Shown here: positions 7,935 through 15,943 of the stretch, piece by piece | Numbering within the stretch: position 1 is the stretch's first letter | Layout: the number at the start of each line of letters is the position of its first letter | Assembly (NCBI RefSeq): GCF_900107665.1 | Contig: NZ_FNQT01000003.1 | Coordinates: forward strand, 62,001-126,000 | DNA length: 64,000 bases | Direction: 5' to 3' | From: Haloplanus vescus | GTDB taxonomy: Archaea > Halobacteriota > Halobacteria > Halobacteriales > Haloferacaceae | The notes under the pieces: generated by a model | Database searches by the model: none | The model's input: only the letters and a program-made list of their open reading frames with translations | What the model was told of the DNA's origin: nothing | Translations under genes and position numbers: made by a program

Positions 7935-8572
7935 CCGAAGTACTCCGCGATTTGGTCGTACACTTCGTCCATGTTGTCACCTTCGAGCGCCGACAGCGGT
8001 ATCGTCTCGTGTTGCGGGAAAGCGTCCTCGATGCGCTTGATGTTCGAATCCTCAAGGTCCGTCTTGTTCGCGAGGATGAGCACCGGCAGCTCCTGGCTCT
8101 CGATGATGCCGATGAGCATCGTGTTCACCTGCGTGAACGGGTCCTCCGTGCTGTCGAGGACGTAGATGACGCCGTCGACGTCCTCGCGAAGCCAGTGCAT
8201 CGCCTCGGCGACACCCTCCGTCGCCTCGCGCGAACGCCGAACGGCGTCCTCCTCGTCGATGTCGTGTTCGAGGAACTCCTTGTAGTCGACTTTCGTCGTG
8301 ACCCCCGGCGTGTCGACGATGTCGATGGTGACGGTGCGACCGTTGCGTTCGATTTCGACGTTCTCCTTGCGCCGTGCGCGCCGGGTTTCGTGGGGGACGT
8401 GGCTCTCCGGGCCGATGGCGTCACCCGTCCAGTCGCGCGCGATACGGTTCGCGAGCGTAGTTTTCCCGGCGTTCGGCGGGCCATAGATCCCGATGCGTTT
8501 CGGGTCGCTGGCCGAGAACAGTCGTTCTGTAACTCGTCCGATGCTGTCTCTGAGTCCTGTGAGCAGTCCCAT
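7931..8572 (-). CDS. oapA: OapA/ArvA, Era-like small GTPase
   Basis: A 213-residue GTPase with G1 GPPNAGKT (residues 31-38), G3 DTPG, G4 NKTD and a G5-like SAL motif. It has no KH domain, so it is not Era itself. The family sits next to the replication origin in many Euryarchaeota and was shown in Haloferax volcanii to drive extracellular vesicle production (ArvA). The start at 8572 is favoured because a GGAGG sequence precedes it by about 6 nt; an in-frame GTG at 8587 lies upstream. Its promoter lies in the origin region, with a TTTATGG-type box near 8663. Confidence 0.93.
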   Translation of the reverse strand: MGLLTGLRDSIGRVTERLFSASDPKRIGIYGPPNAGKTTLANRIARDWTGDAIGPESHVPHETRRARRKENVEIERNGRTVTIDIVDTPGVTTKVDYKEFLEHDIDEEDAVRRSREATEGVAEAMHWLREDVDGVIYVLDSTEDPFTQVNTMLIGIIESQELPVLILANKTDLEDSNIKRIEDAFPQHETIPLSALEGDNMDEVYDQIAEYFG

Positions 8573-8790
8573 CCTATCCTCCCGCACCTCCCGTCTACCG
8601 CCGCGAGAGGAGCGTATGCGCGATGAAGGTTGCGCCGTTCACTTAAGTGTGCGTCAGACAACCATAAAGGGCCTGTCAGTAGGTGCCGGTCGGCGGCACT
8701 GTGGAGTCGAAGCGGACGGCATCGACGGCACGGGAACGGGCGGGCTTCACCGACAGTCGCGACCGTGCAGGGAGTGAACACGCCACTACC

Positions 8791-8822
8791 TCGCCCCCCA
8801 CCCCTTCGTTTCGAGTGGAACC
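8791..8822 (-). promoter_or_regulatory. Origin recognition box A (ORB)
   Basis: Read on the minus strand, this is GTTCCACTCGAAACGAAGG followed by GGTGGGGGGCGA. It contains the conserved haloarchaeal ORB core CGAAACGAAGGGG plus the trailing G-string. It points away from the AT-rich element, mirroring box B. Orc1/Cdc6 initiators bind such sites through their winged helix. Confidence 0.88.
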
Positions 8823-8875
8823 GTTCATCGGGCCGGTGGGCGAGTAGAAATCGGAGCGAGCTAGGCTAGTATTCC

Positions 8876-8958
8876 CCGACAACGACAACTAAAATAACTG
8901 TTTTGTTCGCTGTGCGGGTGTTGTTTTGTATACTATGTATTATAGATTTCCCTCCTAG
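8876..8958. other. AT-rich candidate duplex unwinding element
   Basis: About 80 nt rich in A/T (for example ACTAAAATAACTG, GTTGTTTTGTATAC and TATGTATTATAGATTTC) lie between the inverted ORBs A and B. In such GC-rich DNA this is the most easily melted sequence of the region, so it is the likely site of strand opening. Confidence 0.75.
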
Positions 8959-8993
8959 AACAACCGGCGACACCCCACCCCCGCCTCTCTGCC

Positions 8994-9022
8994 GTTCCAC
9001 CCGAAACGAAGGGGTGGGGGGG
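8994..9022 (+). promoter_or_regulatory. Origin recognition box B (ORB)
   Basis: GTTCCACCCGAAACGAAGG followed by GGTGGGGGGG. It is the same element as box A in the opposite orientation, differing at one position of the first half (CCC for CTC). The two boxes are about 170 nt apart across the AT-rich element. Confidence 0.9.
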
Positions 9023-9282
9023 TCGGATGGGTCGTGGTACCGTTCGACACTATCGGTAACCGTCTCCCAGCCGGTTCGCGGACTGACACGCTCGGTCGGC
9101 ACAGTTCGTGTGAACGCACTCCCCCATCGCGTGGGAACCACAACCCCCGCCCGCTTCCCGTCGAACACCACCCACCCTTGATGTCACTCACTCTGGGGCT
9201 CGGTTCGTCGCTCGAAATCGGGCCGAGTTCGGGTTCGTTCGGTTCCGAGGGGAAGGTTTTTCTACTACCTCCCCCTCTGTTT

Positions 9283-9321
9283 CCCCTGGATCATCTGGAC
9301 GTACTGAGCCAGTACCAGGGG
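9283..9321. other. Interrupted hairpin upstream of orc1
   Basis: CCCCTGG (9283-9289) pairs with CCAGGGG (9315-9321), and nested CTGG (9295-9298) pairs with CCAG (9309-9312), leaving a 10-nt loop and small internal bulges. It lies between ORB B and ORB C. It could form in the orc1 leader RNA or extrude from DNA at the origin; nothing in the sequence decides between these. Confidence 0.5.
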
Positions 9322-9357
9322 TTGGGGCACTCGCGTTACCCCGGTACGCGTCGCGTC

Positions 9358-9380
9358 CTCCACCCGAAACGACGGGGTTC
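9358..9380 (+). promoter_or_regulatory. Origin recognition box C, short form
   Basis: CTCCACCCGAAACGACGGGG then TTC, ending 5 nt before the orc1 start codon. It keeps the CGAAACG core but has C for A in GAAGGGG and lacks the G-string. Its position over the translation start suggests it could also let Orc1 repress its own gene. Confidence 0.78.
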
Positions 9381-9385
9381 AACGA

Positions 9386-10918
9386 ATGGATTCGAACGAC
9401 ACACCGCCGGACGACCACGCCGACACCGAGAACCCGGACGAGACCGATCTACATGGTGCACCCGCGCGTGACCGGACGACGGATATCTCCCGCGACGTCG
9501 ACATCGACGACGTCCTCGACGACGAGGACGACGACAACCAGGGCCTCTTCGACGACTTGCTCTCTGGCGAGCCTATCTTCGAGAACAAGGAGGTTCTCCG
9601 CCCCTCGTACACGCCACACGAACTCCCCCACCGCAACGAACAGATCAATCAGATGGCGACCATCCTCGTCTCGGCGCTCCGAGGCGATACGCCGTCGAAC
9701 ATCCTGATATACGGGAAGACCGGGACGGGTAAGACGGCGAGTGCGAAGTTCGTCAGCAAGGAGCTGGAATCCACCTCCCAGAAGTACGATGTCCCGTGTG
9801 AAGTCGAGTACATCAACTGCGAGGTGACCGACACGCAGTATCGCGTCCTTGCGCAACTCGCCAACAAGTTCATCGAGAAGAATCACGACGTCATCGACGA
9901 CCGACTCGACGACTTGCGCGACCTGCGCTCCCGTGTCGTCGACGACGAGGCGACGCTGACCGACACCGAGTACGGCTCCCTCGACGCCGTCGACGACCGA
10001 ATCGACGCACTCGAAACGGACCGCGAGGAGATGGAACCGGTCCCCATGACCGGGTGGCCAACCGACCGCGTCTACAGTTCCTTCTTCGAGGCCGTGGACT
10101 ACCACGAACGCGTGGTCGTCATCATGCTCGACGAAATCGACAAACTCGTCGAGAAATCGGGCGACGACACGCTCTACAACCTCTCGCGGATGAACTCGGA
10201 ACTCGAAACCTCCCGCATCTCCATCATGGGGATTTCGAACGACCTGAAGTTCACCGACTTCCTCGACCCCCGCGTCAAGTCGAGTCTCGGCGAGGAGGAA
10301 ATCGTCTTCCCGCCGTACGACGCCAACCAGCTCCGGGACATCCTCCAGCATCGCGCCGACGTGGCGTTCAAGGGCAACGCACTCACCGAGGACGTCATCC
10401 CGCTCTGTGCCGCCTTCGCGGCGCAGGAACACGGGGACGCCCGCCGCGCACTTGACTTGCTCCGGACGGCCGGCGAACTCGCCGAGCGCGGCCAAGCCGA
10501 CACCGTCGAGGAGAGCCACGTCCGGCAAGCCCAGGACAAAATCGAACTCGACCGGGTTGTCGAGGTGGTACGCACGCTCCCCACCCAGTCGAAAATCGTC
10601 CTCTTCGCCATCATCCTCCTCGAGAAAAACGGCGTCCACAACATCAACACGGGCGAGGTGTACAACATCTACAAGCGCCTGTGCGAGGAAATCGACGCCG
10701 ACGTACTGACCCAACGCCGCGTCACGGACCTCATCTCCGAACTCGACATGCTCGGCATCGTCAACGCCGTCGTCGTGAGCAAGGGTCGCTACGGCCGAAC
10801 CAAGGAAATCAGCCTCTCGGTTCCAGTCGAAGAGACGGAGGCCGTCCTCCTCTCCGATTCGCGACTGGGCGACATCGAGAACGCCCAACCCTTCGTGCAG
10901 GCGCGCTTCGACAACTGA
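9386..10918 (+). CDS. orc1: Orc1/Cdc6 replication initiator, oriC1 type
   Basis: A 510-residue AAA+ initiator. It has an acidic disordered N-terminus (1-55), Walker A GKTGTGKT (110-117), an insertion rich in Asp/Glu (about 168-220), Walker B VVIMLDEID (244-252), sensor motifs near FTDFLDPRVKSSLGEEEI, and a C-terminal winged helix (from about 415) that binds ORBs. The LDEIDKL and GDARRALDLLR signatures are typical. The gene lies directly next to the origin with ORB C touching its start, as expected for the cognate initiator. It loads the MCM helicase at the origin. Confidence 0.97.
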   Translation: MDSNDTPPDDHADTENPDETDLHGAPARDRTTDISRDVDIDDVLDDEDDDNQGLFDDLLSGEPIFENKEVLRPSYTPHELPHRNEQINQMATILVSALRGDTPSNILIYGKTGTGKTASAKFVSKELESTSQKYDVPCEVEYINCEVTDTQYRVLAQLANKFIEKNHDVIDDRLDDLRDLRSRVVDDEATLTDTEYGSLDAVDDRIDALETDREEMEPVPMTGWPTDRVYSSFFEAVDYHERVVVIMLDEIDKLVEKSGDDTLYNLSRMNSELETSRISIMGISNDLKFTDFLDPRVKSSLGEEEIVFPPYDANQLRDILQHRADVAFKGNALTEDVIPLCAAFAAQEHGDARRALDLLRTAGELAERGQADTVEESHVRQAQDKIELDRVVEVVRTLPTQSKIVLFAIILLEKNGVHNINTGEVYNIYKRLCEEIDADVLTQRRVTDLISELDMLGIVNAVVVSKGRYGRTKEISLSVPVEETEAVLLSDSRLGDIENAQPFVQARFDN

Positions 10919-10964
10919 CAAACGCGTCCGTACTCCTCGTCCAGCCTACTCTCCAGTCGAAACG

Positions 10965-11750
10965 CTACGCGGCCGTCGGTCCGCCGACGGCGGCCCGGCC
11001 GTCGTCGACTGTCACCATCGGCGTCGTGTCGAGGACAAGACTCGACACGCCGAGTCGGACCCAGCCGAGATACGGGATTCTGACGCGCGCGACCCCGACT
11101 ATCCACTCGGGTTTGACGGGTTCGCTGATGCCGTTGACCTGGTCGTACTGCCCGTTGGCGTCGCCTTTGGTGACGAACCCGGCGTTCGGCGCGGGGCAGT
11201 TCGGCATCGCGTCGCAGTCGGGCGCGGTCACGTACTCGGGGTTCGCGCGGTCATACCAGTTCTCGCCCTCGCTGACCCAGAACTGCGCCCGGTGAATGAC
11301 GGGTGGCCCGCCCCTCGTGGGGTTGTCGTAGACGACCACCGACCCGTGGGCGCCGAACTTCCAGTAGCCCGTCTCTCGGGCGGCGTCGCGGGTGACGACC
11401 CCGGTGTCGTTGTGGGCGGCGTCGGGCGTGAACCGACCGGTGTCGGTGATGAACACCAGGTCACCCTTCTGCATGTGGGGTTCCATGCTCCCGCTCTCGA
11501 CGGCGACCATCGGGGGCCAGACGCCGCTGATGGCGAAGAGGAGGAGACCGATGGCGACGACGGCGCCCACGCTCAGCGTCGTCTCGCGCACGACGAGCAA
11601 CAGGCCGTCGGTCGCCGTGGCGACCCGGCGAATCGGCCCCGCTGGTTCCTCGCCGTCACCCGAACGCTCCGTCTCGACGGCGTCACCGTCGCCGAACCCG
11701 GAGTCCGACGGGCGTTCGTCTGGCGAGCGAGAACCGTCGTCAGAACTCAT
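10965..11750 (-). CDS. sec11: Signal peptidase I, archaeal Sec11 type
   Basis: A 261-residue membrane serine protease that removes secretory signal peptides outside the membrane. It has a polar acidic N-terminus (1-40), a hydrophobic anchor (about 58-77), the catalytic motif SGSME with Ser88, the VIHRA motif bearing the His of the archaeal/ER-type Ser-His arrangement, the conserved TKGDAN box, and a second hydrophobic segment near residue 232-245. The ATG at 11750 is chosen over the longer frame. It converges on orc1 and diverges from polD1, an order I recall from other haloarchaeal oriC1 loci. Confidence 0.93.
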   Translation of the reverse strand: MSSDDGSRSPDERPSDSGFGDGDAVETERSGDGEEPAGPIRRVATATDGLLLVVRETTLSVGAVVAIGLLLFAISGVWPPMVAVESGSMEPHMQKGDLVFITDTGRFTPDAAHNDTGVVTRDAARETGYWKFGAHGSVVVYDNPTRGGPPVIHRAQFWVSEGENWYDRANPEYVTAPDCDAMPNCPAPNAGFVTKGDANGQYDQVNGISEPVKPEWIVGVARVRIPYLGWVRLGVSSLVLDTTPMVTVDDGRAAVGGPTAA

Positions 11751-11829
11751 CAATCTGAATTGATTGTCGGGTGAGTTGAAGGTTCTGGACTTCCGGCACG
11801 CTTTTGCCCGCACCTATCCTGGCTCCCTT

Positions 11830-13416
11830 GTGCCTCTGGAGACCCCCGCCCGCATCGTCCGCGAACTCGCCCAGCGGGGCTACAACGCCGAACGCGAAGC
11901 CGTGACGCTCCTCGCGGGCGCCGACGACTCGGCGGCCGCCCTTGACGCCGCCGTCGAGGCGGCGCCGGATGACGCCCTCCGACTCACCGCCGACCACGCT
12001 CGGACGGCAGTCGAGCGAGTGGCCACCGCCGCGACCGACGGGCCGTCTCCGACTCCGACCGACACCGCAGACCAACACCCCTCCGTTTCGACTCCATCGT
12101 CCCCATCCAACTCGGGGAATCAGGCTAAAAACGCTCCACTCGAAACGAAGGGGAACGCCGCGGAGACGCAGGCGGTCGGCGCCGACTCGGACACCACAGC
12201 CGAGGCCGTCGACCGCGCTATCGACATCGCTGGCGACATCACTGGGCGAAGCACCGGAACCGGCGAGTACGGCGACTTCGTCTCCGTCTTTCGCGACCGC
12301 TACGAGAAGCTCTCGGGGAAGCTCCGGGGGCGGGTGAACCACCGTCCGGCGTCCGCCGTCGCGGACATGACCGGCGGCAGCGACGTGGCGATGATCGGCC
12401 TAGTGAACGACGTGCGCTCCTCCGCGAACGGTCACTGGATCGTCGAACTCGAAGATACGACCGGGACCTTTCCCTGCCTCGTCACGAAAGACCGCGACAT
12501 CGCCGGCCTCGTCGACGAGCTCCTCCTGGACGAGTGTATCGCCATCGAGGGGACCCTCTCCGACGACGCGGGCATCGTCTTCGTCGACTCGCTTCACTTC
12601 CCGGACGTGCCCCGGACGTACAAGCCCTCGACCGCCGACCGCCACGTGCAGGCGGCGCTCATCTCCGACGTCCACGTCGGGAGTCAGGAGTTCATGGCCG
12701 ACGCCTGGCATCGCTTCGCCGACTGGCTCCACACCGACGAGGCCGAGGCGGTCGAATACCTCCTCATCGCGGGCGACATGGTCGAGGGCGTCGGCGTCTA
12801 CCCTGACCAGGACGAGGAGCTCGACATCGTCGACATCTACGACCAGTACGACCGCTTCTCGGAGTACCTGAAGGAAGTCCCCGGCGACTTGGACATCGTC
12901 ATGATTCCGGGTAACCACGACGCCGTCCGCCTCGCGGAGCCACAACCCGGCTTCGACGAGGAACTTCGCGACATCATGTCCGCCCACGACCCCCGAATCG
13001 TCGGCAACCCCGCCACCGTCACGGTCGAGGGTGTCTCCATCCTCATGTACCACGGCGTCTCGCTCGACGAGGTCATCGCCGAACTCCCCGAGGACAAGGC
13101 GAGTTACGACGACCCCCACCACGCGATGTACCACCTGCTGAAGAAGCGTCACGTCGCACCGAAGTACGGCGGCCACATGCGCCTCGCACCGGAGGAGGAG
13201 GACTACCTCGTCATCGAGGACGTGCCCGACGTGTTCCACACGGGCCACGTCCACAAGTTGGGCTACGGCAAGTACCACAACGTCCTCTCGGTCAACAGCG
13301 GGTGCTGGCAGGCGCAGACGGCGTTCCAGAAGAGCGTCAACATCGACCCCGACGCCGGCTTTGCCCCCATTGTCGACCTCGATACGCTCGATTTGACCGT
13401 CCGGAAGTTCGCCTAA
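11830..13416 (+). CDS. polD1: DNA polymerase D small subunit DP1 (exonuclease)
   Basis: A 528-residue DP1, the proofreading subunit of archaeal replicative polymerase D. The GTG at 11830 gives the family start VPLETPARIVREL; the TTG upstream is rejected. Domains: an N-terminal helical region (1-75), a low-complexity linker (about 80-130), an OB fold (about 180-270), then a calcineurin-like 3'-5' exonuclease with SDVHVGSQ, IAGDMVEGVG, IPGNHDA and HTGHVHKLG, all metal ligands present. The catalytic large subunit DP2 is not in the window. The linker DNA carries two ORB-like sequences (12075-12158). Confidence 0.95.
   Translation: MPLETPARIVRELAQRGYNAEREAVTLLAGADDSAAALDAAVEAAPDDALRLTADHARTAVERVATAATDGPSPTPTDTADQHPSVSTPSSPSNSGNQAKNAPLETKGNAAETQAVGADSDTTAEAVDRAIDIAGDITGRSTGTGEYGDFVSVFRDRYEKLSGKLRGRVNHRPASAVADMTGGSDVAMIGLVNDVRSSANGHWIVELEDTTGTFPCLVTKDRDIAGLVDELLLDECIAIEGTLSDDAGIVFVDSLHFPDVPRTYKPSTADRHVQAALISDVHVGSQEFMADAWHRFADWLHTDEAEAVEYLLIAGDMVEGVGVYPDQDEELDIVDIYDQYDRFSEYLKEVPGDLDIVMIPGNHDAVRLAEPQPGFDEELRDIMSAHDPRIVGNPATVTVEGVSILMYHGVSLDEVIAELPEDKASYDDPHHAMYHLLKKRHVAPKYGGHMRLAPEEEDYLVIEDVPDVFHTGHVHKLGYGKYHNVLSVNSGCWQAQTAFQKSVNIDPDAGFAPIVDLDTLDLTVRKFA
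12075..12158. promoter_or_regulatory. Inverted pair of ORB-like sites inside polD1
   Basis: A minus-strand site at 12075-12097 reads GGAGTCGAAACGGAGGGGTG. A plus-strand site at 12134-12158 reads CTCCACTCGAAACGAAGGGG then AACGC. Both contain the ORB core CGAAACG(G/A)AGGGG; the plus site matches box A over CTCGAAACGAAGGGG. They lie about 3 kb from the origin, in the DNA for the disordered polD1 linker, and repeat the minus-then-plus layout of oriC with a short A-rich spacer. Confidence 0.6.
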
Positions 13417-13847
13417 CTCGTCGGGTCGAACCGATACCGCGCGGTGGCTTTCCCGTCGAACTGCGGACCGGACCCTGCGCGTTCGAAGCCGGCGGCCGTC
13501 GCCGCGTCGGTGACCACCTTGTCGTCGTCGATGGCGAGGAGTTCGACGGTCATGCCCTCGCTCGTAGCGAAGCGAACGGGTTCGCCGAGTAGTCGTTCAC
13601 AGGCCTCGGTCGTCCCTGCGAGCTGGGTGACGTGGACCGTCCCTTCCCGAACGTCGAAGCTGACGAACCCGGCTACGTCTCTCTCGTCGTCCTCGCCGGC
13701 GTCGGCGTTCGGTCCGGCGTCGGTCGTGTCGCGTTCGGCGACGCGGACCGTCCGGTCGTGAATCAGATTGCGAACGACGTCCGCGGGCACGTCCGCGATG
13801 GCCGAGAGCGCGTCGGCGTCGGCCTCGACCGCGTCGCGCACTTTCAT
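13413..13847 (-). CDS. GNAT-like acetyltransferase family protein
   Basis: A 144-residue protein opening MKVRDAVEADADALSAIADV, the typical first strand and helix of a GNAT fold, with an acidic insertion near 50-62 and a later strand-helix segment (VELLAIDDDKVVTDAATAAGFERAGSG) resembling the end of GNAT domains. The acetyl-CoA loop is poorly conserved, so activity is uncertain. Its stop overlaps the polD1 stop by 4 nt tail to tail. The longer start MSTAT at 13862 is possible. Confidence 0.7.
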   Translation of the reverse strand: MKVRDAVEADADALSAIADVPADVVRNLIHDRTVRVAERDTTDAGPNADAGEDDERDVAGFVSFDVREGTVHVTQLAGTTEACERLLGEPVRFATSEGMTVELLAIDDDKVVTDAATAAGFERAGSGPQFDGKATARYRFDPTS

Positions 13848-13968
13848 AGTCGCCGTACTCACGGCAGCCGTTTAAACGCTCGCTCCGTGCAGGGCCGCTT
13901 ACCCCACTTTCGTCCCCGACGTGGGCAAGTGAACACAGTTATTACCGTCCCTCTCGCTATCCTCTGCC

Positions 13969-14016
13969 ATGCCTGAACACCCGTTCGATTCCGCGGAGGG
14001 CCCGCGATGCGCGTAG
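13969..14016 (+). CDS. Possible 15-residue leader peptide overlapping lysC
   Basis: ATG 13969 opens a 15-codon frame (MPEHPFDSAEGPRCA) whose TAG overlaps the start of lysC by 10 nt in another frame. A TTATTA box at 13939-13944 is 27 nt upstream of this ATG, the spacing of leaderless archaeal promoters. The most likely transcript therefore begins at this short frame rather than at lysC. The peptide has no run of Thr, Lys or Met codons of the kind used in classical attenuation. Confidence 0.4.
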   Translation: MPEHPFDSAEGPRCA

Positions 14017-15188
14017 TCGCAAAGTTCGGTGGGACGTCGCTCGGGAGCGGTGACCGGATCGAACGTGCCGCCGACACGGTCGCGAGAGCAGTCGAAGCGG
14101 GTCACGAAATCGCCATCGTCGCCAGCGCGATGGGGTCGACGACCGACGAACTCCTCGAAGAGATAACCTTCGAGGCCGAGGACGCCGACCGGGCCGAAAT
14201 CGTCAGCATGGGCGAACGGACGAGCGTCCGCATGCTGAAGGCCGCACTCGCCGCCCGCGGCGTCAACGCCACGTTCGTCGAACCCGGGACCGAAGCGTGG
14301 CCCATCATCACCGACGAGTACGGCGAAGTCGACGCCGAAGAGACGCTGAAACGCGCCGAGGCGCTCGCCGACGAGCTCGACAACGTCGTCCCCGTCATCA
14401 CGGGCTTTCTCGCCCAGACCATCGACGGCAAGGTGACGACGCTCGGCCGCGGCGGGAGCGACACCACCGCGGTCATGCTCGGCAAATTCATGCACGCCGA
14501 CGAGGTGGTCATCGTGACCGACGTGGAGGGCGTCATGACCGGCGACCCCCGCGTCGTCGAAGGCGCGCGCAACGTCGGCAACATCACCGTCGACGAACTC
14601 CGGAACCTCTCGTTCCGTGGCGCCGAGGTGGTCGCGCCGAGTGCGCTCTCCTACAAGGACGAGGACCTCACCGTCCGCGTCGTCCACTACCAGCACGGCG
14701 ACCTGCTGACCGGCGGGACGAAAATCGAGGGCCAGTTCCAGAACCTCATCGACATGCAGGACGAACCACTCGCCTGCATCACCGTCGCGGGGCGCGCACT
14801 CCGCAACCGTCCGGGCATCCTCGCCGACCTCACGCAGGCGCTCCGGAGCGAGGACATCAACATCGACGCCGTCGCCAGCGGGATGGACTCCATCACCTTC
14901 TACGTCAACGCCGACCTGGCCGAGGACGCCGAGTTCATCCTCCACGAACGCGTCGTCGAAGACGAGACGCTCTCCTCGGTCACCGTCGAGGACGACTTCG
15001 CCGTCATCCGCGTCACCGGCGGCGAACTCCCCAACCGACCCGGCATCATCCTCGACATCGTCCAACCCGTCTCCGAGGCCGGCATCAACATCCACGACCT
15101 CATCACGTCGGCCACCTCCGTCGCCATCTTCGTCGAGTGGGACGACCGAGAGGAGACGCTCGATATCGTCCAAAACCAGTCGATCTGA
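14007..15188 (+). CDS. lysC: Aspartate kinase
   Basis: A 393-residue aspartate kinase, first step from aspartate to Thr, Met and (where made) Lys. The catalytic amino-acid-kinase domain covers 1-255, with VAKFGGTSLGSGDRI, TTLGRGGSDTTAVMLG and the nucleotide-binding TDVEGVMTGDPR. Two ACT domains (about 262-330 and 335-393) provide allosteric control by end-product amino acids (Thr or Lys in known members). Threonine synthase, metX and metY genes lie further along the window. A short overlapping upstream frame (13969-14016) may influence translation. Confidence 0.96.
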   Translation: MRVVAKFGGTSLGSGDRIERAADTVARAVEAGHEIAIVASAMGSTTDELLEEITFEAEDADRAEIVSMGERTSVRMLKAALAARGVNATFVEPGTEAWPIITDEYGEVDAEETLKRAEALADELDNVVPVITGFLAQTIDGKVTTLGRGGSDTTAVMLGKFMHADEVVIVTDVEGVMTGDPRVVEGARNVGNITVDELRNLSFRGAEVVAPSALSYKDEDLTVRVVHYQHGDLLTGGTKIEGQFQNLIDMQDEPLACITVAGRALRNRPGILADLTQALRSEDINIDAVASGMDSITFYVNADLAEDAEFILHERVVEDETLSSVTVEDDFAVIRVTGGELPNRPGIILDIVQPVSEAGINIHDLITSATSVAIFVEWDDREETLDIVQNQSI

Positions 15189-15866
15189 TTACTGCCCGTC
15201 GAGCAACCGCGTCCCGATTCGGGACGGCAACCCCGCGTCGTCGACGGCGCCGATTACCTCGTCGATGTCGTAGCCGACACGTCGCTCCTCGACCGTCACC
15301 GCGTCGCCGCCCGTCCCCTCGTCCAGCGTCACTACCGCATACCCCGCGTCCGGGTCGCCGTCCCGTGGCTGGCCGACGCTTCCCGGATTCATCACGACGC
15401 CCCCGTCGAAGACGCGGTGGCCTTGCACATGCGTGTGCCCGGTCACTAGGAGGTCCTCGCCGTCCAGCATCCGCGCCGAGAACTCCTCGGGGTAGGTGTA
15501 GCGGTCCGGGTCGTCCGGGTGGCCGTGGACGAGTTTCACCCGCCCGTCGGCCACCGTCCGCGTCGGCGGCAGGTCGGCCAGCCACCCCAGGGCGTCCTCG
15601 TCCAGTTGCTCGCGGGCGTAGTCGACACCCGCGGCCGCCATCGAGTTGAAGCGGAACGGCGTCTCGCTCGCGACGGCCCGGTCGTGGTTGCCCATCACCG
15701 TCGGTATCGACCGCTCGCGCACCGCAGCCACGCACGCTGCGGGCCACGGGTTGTACCCCACCACGTCGCCCGCACAGACCAGTCGGTCCACCGTCGGCAT
15801 GTCGTCGAGGACGGCATCGAGGGCGATTCGGTTCCCGTGAATGTCGGAGATGACGCCCAGTCGCAT
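15189..15866 (-). CDS. Metallophosphoesterase (YfcE/MJ0936-like)
   Basis: A 225-residue calcineurin-like phosphoesterase with all metal motifs: SDIHGN (7-12), CAGDVVGYNPWP, GNHDRA, HGHPDD and TGHTHVQG. MNPGSVGQPRDGDPDAGYAVV is the family C-terminal signature. Relatives are phosphodiesterases of broad specificity, so the natural substrate is unknown. The gene ends immediately after lysC, tail to tail with no spacer. Confidence 0.9.
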   Translation of the reverse strand: MRLGVISDIHGNRIALDAVLDDMPTVDRLVCAGDVVGYNPWPAACVAAVRERSIPTVMGNHDRAVASETPFRFNSMAAAGVDYAREQLDEDALGWLADLPPTRTVADGRVKLVHGHPDDPDRYTYPEEFSARMLDGEDLLVTGHTHVQGHRVFDGGVVMNPGSVGQPRDGDPDAGYAVVTLDEGTGGDAVTVEERRVGYDIDEVIGAVDDAGLPSRIGTRLLDGQ

Positions 15867-15943
15867 GGGCTCGCTTGTCGGTCGGGTCGGTTAGGTGTTG
15901 TCGTGTGCCCAACGCTTACTTCGCTCTCTCACCATCTCCCGCT

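Larger units (their letters stand above)
8573..9385. other. oriC: Chromosomal replication origin region (oriC1 type)
   Basis: This 813-nt spacer between divergent oapA and orc1 has no convincing gene. It contains a minus-strand ORB (8791-8822), an AT-rich stretch rising from surrounding GC-rich DNA (about 8876-8958), a plus-strand ORB (8994-9022) ending in a run of G, a long hairpin (9283-9321) and a third shorter ORB (9358-9380) just before orc1. Two inverted ORBs around an AT-rich unwinding element, beside an orc1 gene, is the established architecture of haloarchaeal oriC1. A 10-bp palindrome CACTTAAGTG at 8640-8649 is also present near the oapA promoter. Confidence 0.92.
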
